The notes beneath the pieces were generated by a model that saw only the letters and a list, made by a program, of their open reading frames with translations, ran no database searches and was not told where the DNA came from. From assembly GCA_946894095.1 (NCBI GenBank), contig OX335645.2:20607001-20671000 (forward strand): a DNA stretch of 64,000 bases, given 5' to 3'. The stretch's first letter is position 1; the number at the start of each line of letters is the position of its first letter. The position numbers were made by a program, and so were the translations under genes. The stretch is from Incurvaria masculella (lineage: Eukaryota > Arthropoda > Insecta > Lepidoptera > Incurvariidae). Below, one piece after another: positions 23,801 to 32,799 of the stretch.

Positions 23801-26800
23801 ATTCGACACACTTCGATGGATTGGCGCCTAATAACTGGCCCGTAGTCCATACACTTAAAACATACATACACTCACATTACACATTAACACATTGCACACA
23901 CAATTTCACCACGTACATACCGCATACACACCCTATCACACACACGGCTGTGGAACGTTGCAAGTTTAATCGTTCAGTTGTAAGACATTTCAGTTTGCGA
24001 ACAATGAAACTTTGTCATTGGCTTAAAAATATTAAAATAATTATCATGTAATAATCTAAGATTAGCTGTAAGGTTTCTTATAAAATAAATTCAATAAAAT
24101 AAAAAAAATAATTGAAAACTTAATGTCAGTTTGCCCACGTCCTAGACAAATATGCAGAGATCATCGTCTTTTAGTCTGCCTTCAAACGTAATGTAAAGAA
24201 ACTCCTAAACATTTGGAAAGCCCATGCGTGTCTTTGGGCGCCTTAGGTGAGGCCCTGGCGCACGCCAAATATCGAACTTAAGGCTGTTCCGACCCATATA
24301 AAGTTGTTTGCACACATAACGCAAAAAGTATTGCACTTTAAGCCACGAATTAATAATAAAAGCTTAATATAGTCATATTACTTGCAGCGAAAATAATTTC
24401 ACAATTTCAGGATTATTGGTTTTGTTACAATTTATTTAAATACGATTTTTATTTAACAGCGCCATCTAACGGTGTAAAACTTCTAATCGGCAATTACAAC
24501 GAAACCATTAAACCTGAAATTGTGAATATTCTTTAGCTGCAACTACTATGGCTATATTTAATATTTTTGACGAATTCGTGCCTTATAGTGCAATACTTTT
24601 TGCGTTCTGTGTAAAAAAAACATTGTATGGGTCGGAACATCCTTAAGATGTTTGATGATTACATGCTTTTGGTTCAGTGACCGGCCTGAACGTTTACATG
24701 GTGGCCGGAGCCATGGTGCTGGTGTGCGGACTCTACACCGTCCTGGTGAGTGCCTTTTTACCTTCCCTCTTTTATCCATGCTATAGGCAAAATTCTATTG
24801 GCAAGTCGGCAGGCGTTAACAAAGCGTGATTGCTTTATTTGACAGACATCGTTTTATTGTAGATCACGGCTGCGGCTATTTTGAACTGGGGTGCCATGAT
24901 ATAAAGAAAGCTCGAGTTAGGAGCTAACTTACAACTCACTATTACCACCTACTAATACAAGGTGTCGTAACGGCCAGTACATTAATTTTGCCAGCAAATT
25001 CCTCACGTTTTTCCGAGAGATTTTTTTTTCTAAAGTGTCTAGTTACCGAAATATACATTTTTGAAATTTTTGTTTTTGTCTAGGGCTTCTGCATGTCTGT
25101 GCCTCTGTACGAAGAAGATATTCTTTTTTTTATAGGTTCGTCCACATAGAATCGTTTCTTACATTTACAAATATTAAAAGAAAGAAAAACCACACCGAAA
25201 CTATCTACAATTAAGGCGGCCCATCCCGCTCAAGTTCCCATGCAAACGGGGAAAGAAGATAACGCCCATATTTATTGTCAAAGATCCCAAATTTTGCTCA
25301 AAATAGCTTTATTTGATCGAACTAGATGTCTGATGATCGTTGGCATTGTAAAATTGTGTTTGGTTTCTAAGTTATAAGGTCCGAAAGTTTGAGTTTATCG
25401 CGCGTTTTATACAATAACTTTGGAGGTGGATTACGCAATGATAAAGTAAGAACATCTTAAAAAGATTAGTCATCAGACATAGCTTATTTAATCAAGATTT
25501 ATAATCTATTTGGTTTTTGTTAGATTTTTTACTACAGCGGTCGTGGTTTACTTTTAGCTATAAGTCGTTTTGTAATTAAAATTTTCGTAAATCTTACCAA
25601 ATCATACACAATGCACATTGTCTTTTTTGTGGACATGTTGCATCTTCCTCATCATGGAGCCTGTCTTATTCATTGAAACAGAGAAGGTCCCAAAGCGCAA
25701 CAGCACGGTTTTGTACCGTGCCCGCGAATGAGTTAGTCCCGCCGGGTTGGGCCACCTTAAGGACAAACACAACATGTACAAATGAATTGCTAACTTATAA
25801 AAAAAAACAATTATAACCAAAAAACAAAAACAATCATATAACCACAACGTAAAAGTAAGAAAAGGAATAAGAGTGAATATAAAAATATATATTCACAGTA
25901 GAGATAATGACTAGAATGACAAACTGTCATTCCGGCATTATTCTTTTCTCTTCATTGACACGCATTGTGTTGAACAAACAACATCATGTTTGAAAATTTA
26001 CGGCTTTTAAAAAACAAAAGTCCCCATAGTAGTGTGCGTTATTTCTCTTCAAACGGGCGCCACGATGTACGCCTGTATGGTTGCGCGTGCGCAGGGCGGC
26101 CTGCGCGCGGTGGTGTGGACGGACGCGCTGCAGATCGGCGTCATGTTCAGCGGCGTGGTGCTGGTGGCGGCCGCCGGCACCGTCGCCGCCGGCGGCTTCG
26201 GCGCCGTCGCCGCCGTCGCCTCCGAGACGGGCCGCCTTGACTTTTCCAAGTGAGTGAAAAACTGTCTAATGGCGAATTACAAATCATTGGCACGGAGACA
26301 GTTGCCAATATATTATGCGTTTAAAAATGTCATCGCTTTTAGTTTTTAGGGTTCCGTACCCAAAGGGTGAAAACGAAACCCTATTACTAAGCCTCCGCTG
26401 TCCGTACTTCCGTCCGTCCGTCCGGCCGTCCGTCCGTCCGTCCGTCCGTCTGTCACAGGGCTGTATCTCATGAACCGTAATAGGTAGGCAGCTGGAATTT
26501 TCACAAAATATGTATTTATTTTGCCGCTATACCAACAAATAAGTAACATTAAAAAATAATACAAAATAAAGGGGGCCCCCATACAAAAAACGTGATTTTT
26601 TTATGTTAAATCTTGAACGGTGGTACGGAACCCTTCGTGTGCGAGTCCGACTCGCACTTGGCCAGTTTTTTGTGGCCTTTTCAATGCCAAATTGCACATG
26701 TATTTTGGTTGCCAACAAAGGTGACATTGTATAAATTTGATGTTTTAAATTCTAGTTGATAGTAGTTCATGTACACTAATATGACGAAATCATTTACTAC

Positions 26801-29800
26801 ATGAAATGAATTTATTTATTAAGAATTTAAATACAACGTCGTAAGTTAATTTTAATGCACGGGCTCCATTTTGTATTATTTACAAAAAAACAAACGCTTT
26901 TGTAACTAACAACTTTTCTATACATCACTGTGATCCGAACAATGTCCGATCAGACAAATATTATTTGAATTGTGCTATCCGATTGGCAGAGAGGATAGGC
27001 ACATTGGCTTTTTCTACTAAACCAGCTGCCGCGTGAGATATTGAGCTTTAAATACTTTGGCAGCCGAGTTTCGTGCCGTATGAGTGGCAGACGGGATGGG
27101 GCGCGGTCATCCGTGGATTTCTCTGCTGGACCATCTTCATCTCTTTCAACTAGACCATGATGCAGAGATACCTGGCTTTGCCCACCAAGAGATAGGCTGC
27201 CGTGTGAGATATTAACCTTCGAATACTGTGGCAGCTGGAGTTTCGTGCCGTACGAGCGGCAGACGGGATGGGGCGCGGTGGTCGGCGGTTTTCTCTACTG
27301 GACCGCCTTCAACTCCGTCAACCAGACCATGGTGCAGAGATACCTGGCTTTGCCCACCAAGAGACAGGCCGTCATGTGAGATATTAACAATTTTTCATGA
27401 TAATGTATGCAACAGTAATTATTGCTGATGACCTCGCGCCCCAGAAAATGACATCGAGTCTGAAACTTACGCTCAGTCAGTCTAATGTCACATCGTGATG
27501 ACTAAAGGTACTGGTAGAAGTCGAGATTGTAGCTTGCAAACCTTCTTGACGTATGCAAGCCCTCAGAATAGAAAGCCAGCTAAAAGTGCGATACGTTGTC
27601 ATTTGTACATTGACACGTGTCACTTCCCAAAAGCTTGGCTTTGAATTGGTCTTTCTTGATTGTACAATTGCTCTAAAATCTCTATGGAAAATAATGAGAT
27701 TCATCAAACATTCTTCAACTTTTGATTTATAAGTGGCTCTAAGCATAGGATCATGTTATAAATCAACTCCTGACGTCAGGGTCGGAAATATATAATTTGC
27801 AATTCGCATTAAGTAAATTTTAGTTTACTAATTTTGTGTGGTATAATCGAAGAAGTTAAGGTCAAATGGAATCACCCGTGAATGGAATGATTCAAAATGT
27901 GGCGTCGTCCGTGATCTTTTACATCGCAATGATGTTATCAAAACCGTTATATTATAATTTCCCGTGACATGGTTAATGTCAATCGTTCCTATTGCTTAAC
28001 TATAAACATAACACTCAGGAAAACTTGCCGTTATTAATGTCACTGCCGGAAGAAGTAATAGATCAGTAAACATTTTCGAAAACAATTTGGATAATAATGT
28101 GAATGGATAGAGCAATGAAGTAATAATATTAATAATTCTTCTCTCGAGTACAAAAATCGTCCTTTTCTTTATCTGCAGCTCGGAGCGGCCTTATAGGATT
28201 TGTTCCAGGTGGAGGTTCCATCCAGTTTTGGTTTTATTGTATTTAATTTAATGATAAAGAATATATATTGTATAAATGTAAAATACTTCCATGGATTACC
28301 CATGTATAATGAAAGTTTAATGTCATTTCATGTGATTTAAATATCATGGCTTTGATAATATCACTGCGATAACTGGGTACACGCATTATGTGTCGCCTCT
28401 AAAAACGCGTCCCCCGCTCCGCAGAGCCATGTGCATGTTCAGCGTGGGCGTCGCGCTGGCGATCTCGCTGTGCGTGTGGACCGGGCTGGCGGCGTGGGCG
28501 CTGTGGGTGGCGGGCGGCTGCACGCCGGGCGCCGCGCCGCCCGTCGACGACCGCCTGCTGCCGGCGTTCGTAACGCACGTAGCGCGCGTGCAGCGCCTGC
28601 CTGGCCTCGCTGGCGTCTTCCTGGCGGGCATTTTCGGCGCTGGACTCAGGTCGGTGACGAAGGGACGCGTCGGTGTGCTGGTGTGAGTTTGGAGCTGGAC
28701 GGATATCGACTGGAGCCATGTGCTAACAACGATCGTGTTCCGGTCTGCAATCATGCCGACGAGGGTTGACGGCACACTTCGGACAGGTCCGATAGACGTA
28801 TTCGGCGCTAGACTGAGGTAGGTGAAGAAACTAGACGAATTTGTGTGCCGGTCTGCGGAAACTGGTAAAGAAAGACCGAGGCTATGGAGCAGGCAAAGTT
28901 TGTGTTCCAGTCTGCAATCACGTAGATTAGAATTGAAGTTGCTGGGCAACTTTCAACCTCTGAACAGCGGCGACCGTCAGAGTCCACGTTTCACACCCGC
29001 ACGTCTTAACCGGGAGGACGCACTAGTCATATATTCTGTTTTTTTTTGCGGAAGGTCAGACCTCAGAGCGAATTTAAGTTTTCCGAAGGCAGCCCAACCT
29101 GAATTCGTCTTTCAACCTCCTTAGTCGGACCTTGTCTACCAGACAGCAGAACTTGACCGAAATATACTCTTCAACCTGCTCGATGGTGTTCCGCTCACAG
29201 CTCCTAAATGTAACTATGACCGTACTCATGAGTTTCCTGGTCAAATTAACGATTTTGGCGCAGTTCGCTCTCGGCGGTGCTGAACGCGTGCGCGCTGGTG
29301 GGCGTGGAGGACATAGCGCGAGGCTGGCTGCACCTGCGGCTGCGCCCGCTCGCCGAGGGTCTGCTGGCGCGCGCCATCACCGCCGTGCTGGCACTCGTCG
29401 CGCTCGCCATGATGCTCGTCATCGAGCGGCTCGGCGGCGTGCTCAGTAAGTGCTACGGCTTTGTAAACTCTAAGTTATCAGCCACGGGGCCGACGGATAA
29501 CTCGAGCGATAACGGTAAGCGGCGAGCAGTTTTAACATGGATCATCGTAGTCCTCGGGTTTTTAACAGCGGCTTTCCGTAATATTCGATAAAATCACGCG
29601 CGCCTCCATGGCCTCATTGAAGATTACGGTAGGTTCGCTTATTTAAAACCGCTCACCGCTGCCGCTCAAGCAATCCGAGCGAATTTAAATTGAGCCGGCT
29701 CTCAAAAACAAAAACGGCTCAAGCAATAGGTATCACGAATGTGTGCGCGGGCGCAGGCGTAGCGACGACGCTGTCGGCGATCGCGTCGAGCACCACGTGC

Positions 29801-32529
29801 GGCGTGTTCACGCTGGGCATGTGCTGCTGGTGGGTGGGGCCGCGCGGCGCGCTGGCGGGCGCGGCGGCGGGCGCGGCGGTGGCGGGCGCGGCGGCGCTGG
29901 GCGCGCAGGCGGCGGCGGCGCGCGGGCTGCGCGCGCCCCCCGCGCCGGTAGACGCCGCGTGCGCCGCCAACGCCACCTACGCACCCCTAGACACGCTGGT
30001 CAGTGAGATTTGATACTCATTTATTAGCTAGTTTTACTAGCTCTCCGATAGAGCCCTCTTTTGGGATTTCATATCAAAAGCAGACAAGTAAATAACCGTT
30101 AGCCATTGTAAGACTTTTGTATATTAATACTACGCTAGCAGAATTATTTATAAATATATTAAATTAAATATTAATAATTAAATATGGTGCTCAACCCGTC
30201 TAAGTAGTGGAGCTTCAGAGGTCATGAGCATATGGGTCTGGGGGAGGAGCCAAGGGAGTTCACTGAATTCTTGGCGTGACACGAGCGGCGTCGCGGGTTG
30301 GTGTTGGCTGGCTGAAGATCGTAACCTCACTTTACTACAGCACTCACAAAAGCCCTCCACAACTCGTAGCCCGTATCGAAACACTCACTCGTGGGTATGC
30401 AGCCGGTGGTGAATTCGGTAGACACAATACACGCGAATGGTATGTTTTGCTGGTTTCAATCCAGCCTTGCAGTATATTCGTAAAGTAGTTATTTTTACTG
30501 GGCCCTTTCTTCAATAATGTGTCCTTGCTGCATGGTCGATTATACATACATACATATCACATTCCTTGGAATAAGCGAAATACCTGCTTAGTACGAAAAA
30601 GTATATTTACATAAATAGGTACACTTTATCCGTATCAAACTTATCGAGACAAACGTAATGACAAACAAACATCTGACATAAATTATTAAGTTGACGAAAG
30701 CTTTTACTCCAGCAAATATTTGCAACAGATAGGTACACGCACACACACATTCCTACACTCGGAGGGGTAGGCAATGATAAATAGAGCGCCATACGGTACG
30801 ATTATAGCACACCTCTTCCGCTTCATCTACAGACATACATTTTTCATACATGCCCTACGATTACGGGTACTACGTACCTGAACTTTACGAAGTATTACAT
30901 CGACTTAGCCGCGATACGTTGTCCTAGGCCGCCCGGGCATGACACTTCTGCCATTTAATTTTTTTTCGTTATTCTTTCGTCACCCATTTGTTCCAAATGT
31001 CCAAACCATCTTAACACCACCTTCTCGATTCTCGTCACATCAATTATCAATTGACACTCTTCTCAACCCAGTCATTTCGAAATGTATCCGTTAAATTAAG
31101 AATAGGGTAATCAAGTTCTATACAATGGCTAGTGCTTATTTCCTCCGTCAGAAAAAAATCTGAAAAATATTCCATCACAACACATGGCAAATAGGTTCAA
31201 TTCCAGTACCTTCCTTAAATTGCACGGCTACATTGAACTGGATGAGAACCAAGAACAAATTTCTTTGCCGCTTTGAGTATCGTTTGTTCAATCTATTAGT
31301 AAGGCGAGACCGCGTCCAGGGTTGTTAATCTCGATGTTAGCACGCCGAGGCCTCGCGTCGCACCACTACGCGCGAGGCTGGCCGTTTGCTGCCAAGACTT
31401 TGTCGTAAAAGTGCGATGCGAAAATATCATCGAGGGAAGCAACGGGTCGTGTGCGTGTGCGCAGGATCCGGAGAGCGTGTTCCCGCTGTTCCGGCTGTCG
31501 TACCACTGGGTGGCGCCGCTGGGGCTCGCCACCACGCTGCTGGTGGGCGCGTGCGCGGGCTGGCTGTGCGACGCGCGCGCCGCACCCGACGCAGACCTCA
31601 TTTCGCCGGTCACTACGTCACATCTCTTGCTCATAATCACACTTCTAGCTTCAAAAGCCACTGATAAATTCTGGAGAGCAAACAAGAAAAAAATCGAATA
31701 AGATGCCAGCATTTCGTTTTTTTAAGGTGGCCCATCCCGCTCAACTCCCCATACAAACGGGGAAAGAAGATCACGCACATATTACTTGTCAGAGATCCCA
31801 AATTTTGCTCAAAATAGCTTTATTTGATTGAACTAGATGTCTGATGACCGTTGGCATTGTACAGTTATGTTTGGTTTCTAAGTTATAAGGTCCGAAAGTT
31901 CGGATTTTTCGCGCGTTTTATACAATAACTTTGGAGGTAGATTACTGAATGATAAAGTAAGAACATCTTAAAAATAATTAGTCATTAGACATAGCTTATT
32001 TAATCAAGATGTATAATCTATTTGGTTTTTGTTAGATTTTTTAATACAGCGGTCGTGGTTTACTTTTAGCTATAAGTCGCTTTGAAATTCAAATTTTCTT
32101 AAATCTTACCAAATCATACACTATGCACATTGTCTTTTTTGTGGACATATTGCATCTTCCTCATCACGGAGCCTGTCTTATTCTTTGAAACAGAGAAGGT
32201 TCCAGAGCGCAACAGCACGGTTTTGTACCGTGCCCGCGAATGAGTTAGGCCCGCCGGGTTGGATCACCTTAAGTTGTCCGCCCGATGCAAGAGGATCGGA
32301 TGGTAGAAGTGTTTCTTTGCGAGGAAGTGTGGGACAAAAAAGTCTCATGTCTGGTCACAGGGTTCACGAATAGGCATGATGACTGCAGGTGGTGCGCCGC
32401 TGGCTGCCGCTCAAGTCGCGCGAGCTGGCCGGAGTGACGCGGCGGCGGCGCGCGCTCGCCGACGCGCTGCTGCCGCCGCCCTCTCCCCCACCCCCGGTGC
32501 ACATTCGCACCGACGGCACCGGAGACAAG
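14679..32529 (+). CDS. SLC5-family sodium:solute symporter (monocarboxylate/multivitamin transporter type), 12 coding exons
   Basis: Twelve exons join with matching phases into 593 codons from the ATG at 14689. SLC5 proteins use the sodium gradient to carry small organic solutes across the plasma membrane, with 13 or so membrane helices. The evidence is VTVLGTPAEIYNYG at helices 1-2 (about residue 73), GGLRAVVWTDALQ (184), the family signature region QRYLALPTKRQA (about 270), and a Ser-Ser-Leu stretch followed by LNA where sodium-site serines sit in the family (about 357). Insect relatives are about 600 residues long, so little is missing. The last exon ends in frame with no stop, so a short terminal exon must lie further on. 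The substrate cannot be told, and SLC5A6- or SLC5A8/12-like are the nearest guesses. Confidence 0.88.
15196..15510 (+). repeat. Dispersed repeat, family F (intron 1)
   Basis: It matches 19033-19430 in order: TAGCCAGTTC, TTTTCAACGTCCACTTAGTC, GCATGTTGCCAATT, GCCAGTCCCCACAA and AGCATCACGCCGGGC. A partial third copy lies at 19900-20030. Its class is unknown. Confidence 0.65.
15511..16305. other. Intron 1 sequence, nothing recognised
   Basis: It holds no exon-like frame and no repeat I could relate to others in the window. Confidence 0.35.
16306..16617 (-). repeat. SINE family D, diverged copy, tRNA-like head
   Basis: Read on the minus strand, CCGCTCGTAGCTTAGCGG and TCTGGGTCTAAATCCC at the head match the tRNA-like start of the copies at 40128 and 62602. 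The body shows GGTGGTAGGGTTAGG and CATTGCCGCTTTGACC, and the tail shows GGGCTAACATCATGAC. An insertion of about 80 bases separates head and body. Confidence 0.6.
16636..16670 (+). pseudogene. Possible short ghost of symporter exon 2
   Basis: CTGGCTGGTGGTGTTCGCC resembles CTGGCTGGTGGTGATTGCC in the true exon about 150 bases downstream. The match is short, so this is tentative. Confidence 0.35.
16727..16886 (+). CDS. Symporter exon 2
   Basis: The acceptor TTCTAG restores the Ser codon split from exon 1 and gives SYVSGVTVLGTPAEIYNYG followed by a hydrophobic helix (YWLVVIAVFLSSLAVITIYL) and the family's TLRLSSSYE. The donor is GAG/GTCTGT, between codons. Confidence 0.9.
17333..18110. mobile_element. 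Large foldback MITE (about 780 bp) with periodic inner motif
   Basis: ATAATTCTAAAGTCGCAG at the left end is mirrored by CTGCGACTTTAGAATTAT at the right end, and about 340 bases of each side pair. Inside the arms AATAAAATATTTAAGT recurs near 17469, 17598 and 17707 and in reverse near 17860 and 17985, alternating with AAAAGNTTAGAAA. It has no ORF and lies in symporter intron 2. Confidence 0.8.
18152..18695 (+). mobile_element. TTAA-type MITE, family C, diverged copy (intron 2)
   Basis: It is nearly full length, from AAGGTGGGCC to CGCGAATGAGTCAGTCCAGC, with both TTAA ends decayed. It is collinear with the complete copy at 31722. Confidence 0.75.
19033..19430 (+). repeat. Dispersed repeat, family F, second copy (intron 2)
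   Basis: It is collinear with 15196-15510 with a few insertions. A fragment starting TAGCTGAGGTACCCGGCTCC (18900-18970) lies just upstream and recurs at 59530. Confidence 0.65.
19725..19838 (+). repeat. LINE 3' tail with AAAT repeats
   Basis: The segment ends TACCTCGTGTGTG followed by five AAAT units, the typical end of an insect non-LTR element. No coding part remains. Confidence 0.5.
20184..20402. repeat. Inverted repeat with 40-bp arms
   Basis: TTAAAACTTAGCTTGATCGC at 20200-20219 pairs with GCGATCAAGCTAAGTTTTGA at 20367-20386, and pairing extends through TATAGTTCT/AGAACTATA. The arms flank about 140 bases of unique sequence in intron 2. Confidence 0.7.
20403..21617. other. Intron 2 sequence, mostly unassigned
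   Basis: It holds a perfect TGCGCATGCGCA palindrome at about 20569, of the kind bound by NRF-1-type factors. Otherwise nothing is recognised. Confidence 0.35.
21619..21893. mobile_element. Small MITE with G/C homopolymer runs, ending 11 bases before exon 3
   Basis: GCAAGGGCGTCG at the left mirrors CGATGCCCTTGC at the right. Inside, twelve G (21821-21832) face three runs of C (21841-21867). The right end lies within the splice-acceptor region of exon 3. Confidence 0.6.
21905..21970 (+). CDS. Symporter exon 3
   Basis: It has 22 codons, YLELRFNRHVRAAASLLFLL plus DE, the conserved YLExRF segment and the start of helix 3-4 of the family. The acceptor is GTCTGCAG and the donor GAG/GTGAGA, both between codons. 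Confidence 0.88.
21971..22967. other. Intron 3, nothing recognised
   Basis: This is AT-rich sequence with short GTAT/TTGAT simple repeats near 22840-22910 and no exon or transposon signature. Confidence 0.4.
22968..23019 (+). CDS. Symporter exon 4
   Basis: It has 17 codons plus one base: IFFLPMVIYVPALAFNQ, a membrane helix with the YVPALAFNQ segment typical of SLC5 monocarboxylate carriers. The acceptor is TTTTTCAG and the donor C/GTAAGT. Confidence 0.88.
23620..23800 (-). repeat. Possible LINE 3' end, minus strand (intron 4)
   Basis: AATTCTTTATTACGCCAC read in reverse is a polyadenylation-like terminus. The assignment is weak. Confidence 0.3.
23845..24108 (+). repeat. LINE 3' untranslated fragment, family G (intron 4)
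   Basis: It shares ACACACACGG, GGAACGTTGCAA, AATGAAACTTTGT and TAAGATTAGCTG, then AAGGTTTCTTATAAAA, with 42750-42990. It ends in AATAAAATAAAA. Confidence 0.55.
24282..24642. mobile_element. Foldback MITE, second TTAA family, ending 35 bases before exon 5
   Basis: TTAA is followed by GGCTGTTCCGACCCATA at the left, and TATGGGTCGGAACATCC precedes TTAA at the right. The arms pair over about 150 bases, including ACGCAAAAAGTATTGCACT. It has no ORF. Confidence 0.8.
24678..24745 (+). CDS. Symporter exon 5
   Basis: Two bases complete the Leu codon from exon 4, followed by TGLNVYMVAGAMVLVCGLYTVL, a membrane helix. The acceptor is TTGGTTCAG and the donor CTG/GTGAGT, between codons. Confidence 0.88.
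24746..25210. other. Intron 5 first part, nothing recognised
   Basis: This is AT-rich with no exon or repeat signature. Confidence 0.35.
25211..25760 (+). mobile_element. TTAA-type MITE, family C, complete copy (intron 5)
   Basis: TTAA then GGCGGCCCATCCCGCTC at the left, and CGGGTTGGGCCACC then TTAA at the right. It is about 550 bp with no ORF. Confidence 0.85.
26095..26249 (+). CDS. Symporter exon 6
   Basis: It begins GGLRAVVWTDALQIGVMF, the cytoplasmic segment that follows GLYT(V/A) in the family, then an alanine- and glycine-rich helix and SETGRLDFS. The acceptor is TGCGCAG and the donor CCAA/GTGAGT, with two bases carried over. It is markedly GC-rich compared with exons 3-5. Confidence 0.88.
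26341..26670 (-). repeat. Dispersed SINE-like repeat, family A, full copy (intron 6)
   Basis: It runs from TTAGGGTTCCGTACCCAAAG to CGCACTTGGCCAG and includes a CCGT array with one interruption (CCGGCCGT). Confidence 0.85.
27064..27203 (+). pseudogene. Ghost copy of symporter exon 7
   Basis: This is a tandem copy of exon 7, 140 bases long, whose start lies 171 bases before the true exon. It keeps TTTCGTGCCGTA, GGGATGGGGCGCGGT and ATACCTGGCTTTGCCCACC and even the donor GTGAGATATTAA. It has lost one base at its start, and two glutamine codons have become TAG (near 27150 and 27194). It cannot be a functional exon. Confidence 0.85.
27235..27375 (+). CDS. Symporter exon 7 (SLC5 signature region)
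   Basis: It encodes WSFVPYERQTGWGAVVGGFL, YWTAFNSVNQTMVQRYLALP and TKRQAV, including the SSF-family signature around QRYLALP. The intron before it is only 31 bases if measured from the ghost exon. The acceptor is GTGGCAG and the donor AT/GTGAGA, with two bases carried over. Confidence 0.9.
27376..28424. other. Intron 7, nothing recognised
   Basis: This is AT-rich. TTATAGGATTTGTTCCAGG near 28190 is not an exon in the transporter frame. Confidence 0.4.
28425..28649 (+). CDS. Symporter exon 8
   Basis: It encodes AMCMFSVGVALAISLCVWTG, a helix, an extracellular stretch with two cysteines (GGCTPG), DDRLLPAFVTHVARV, then GLAGVFLAGIFGAGL. The acceptor is CCGCAG, and an AG two bases later would break the frame. 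The donor is AG/GTCGGT, with two bases carried over. Confidence 0.88.
28735..28920 (+). pseudogene. Tandem fragments of exon 8 end and following intron
   Basis: TTCGGCGCTAGACTGAG then GTAGGTGAAGAAA (28801-28830) copies the exon 8 terminus and donor. GTGTTCCGGTCTGCAATCA occurs at 28735 and again, diverged, near 28842 and 28898. This is a decayed tandem duplication of the exon border. Confidence 0.6.
29264..29445 (+). CDS. Symporter exon 9
   Basis: The first base completes a serine codon split over the exon 8 junction. The exon then encodes SLSAVLNACALVGVEDI, RGWLHLRLRPLAEGLLARAI and a long hydrophobic helix. The Ser-Ser-Leu before SAVLNA aligns with the serine pair that binds sodium in bacterial vSGLT. 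The donor is CTCA/GTAAGT. Confidence 0.88.
29757..29998 (+). CDS. Symporter exon 10
   Basis: It encodes SVATTLSAIASSTTCGVFTL, GMCCWWVGPRGALAG, an extreme Ala/Gly tract, and AACAANATYAPLDTL. FTLGM and the following Trp-rich stretch are the family's helix-10 region. NAT is a possible glycosylation site. The acceptor is GGCGCAG and the donor CTG/GTCAGT, between codons. Confidence 0.85.
29999..31464. other. Intron 10, one SINE fragment (31180-31285) and simple repeats
   Basis: The minus-strand SINE fragment shows TTGCACGGCTACATTGAACT and TTTCTTTGCCGCTTTGA. CATA/CACA microsatellites lie near 30545 and 30735. Nothing else is recognised. Confidence 0.45.
31465..31608 (+). CDS. Symporter exon 11
   Basis: It has 48 codons starting DPESVFPLFRLSYHWVAPLG, then a helix and GWLCDARAAPDADLISP. 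The PLFRLSY(H/L) phrase is typical of the family's penultimate helix. The acceptor is TGCGCAG. The donor CCG/GTCACT is weak, but using it joins LISP directly to VVRRWLP, as family members read. Confidence 0.85.
31722..32272 (+). mobile_element. TTAA-type MITE, family C, complete copy (intron 11)
   Basis: TTAA with GGTGGCCCATCCCGCTC at the left, and CGGGTTGGATCACC with TTAA at the right, 551 bases. This is the reference copy for the family in this window. Confidence 0.88.
32389..32529 (+). CDS. Symporter exon 12 (last visible)
   Basis: It has 47 codons, VVRRWLPLKSRELAGVTRRR through a proline run to VHIRTDGTGDK, the cytoplasmic tail. The acceptor is GACTGCAG and the donor AAG/GTAAAG. If that donor is not used, the frame runs 90 residues further through low-complexity Thr/Leu/His-rich sequence, which I take to be intron. 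The terminal exon was not found. Confidence 0.8.
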
Positions 32530-32574
32530 GTAAAGCTGTGCCCGCACCCGGGTGTCACACCCACGTGTATCACG

Positions 32575-32790
32575 CCTCTCACCCTCACCCTTTTACGTCT
32601 ATTTACGTACCCTCTCACACTTCCACTCACCCTTTTACGTCTATTTACGTACCCTCTCTCTCTTCCACTCTTCCTTTCACGTCTATTAACGTACCGTCTC
32701 ACACACATACCTTCAGGCCCCCTTTTCCACATTCACACACACCCTAACACCCACCCACATCCTCACACCCTAACTCCTAACAGGCACTCA
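32575..32790 (+). repeat. Low-complexity CT/CA tract with three 54-bp units
   Basis: TTTTACGTCTATTTACGTAC recurs at about 32590, 32633 and (as TTTCACGTCTATTAACGTAC) 32674, within pyrimidine-rich sequence. Confidence 0.55.
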
Positions 32791-32799
32791 ACATTCTAA

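Noticed and set aside
28386..28949. Long minus-strand frames opposite symporter exon 8
   Set aside because: They mirror GC-rich coding DNA on the plus strand, have no family features, and the plus-strand exon has splice sites and phase support.
29719..29976. Minus-strand Ala/Pro-rich frame opposite exon 10
   Set aside because: Pure compositional shadow of a GCG/GGC-rich exon.
32364..32799. Thr/Leu/His-rich frames running through 32530-32790 on both strands
   Set aside because: They read CT/CA low-complexity intron sequence after a good donor at 32530.
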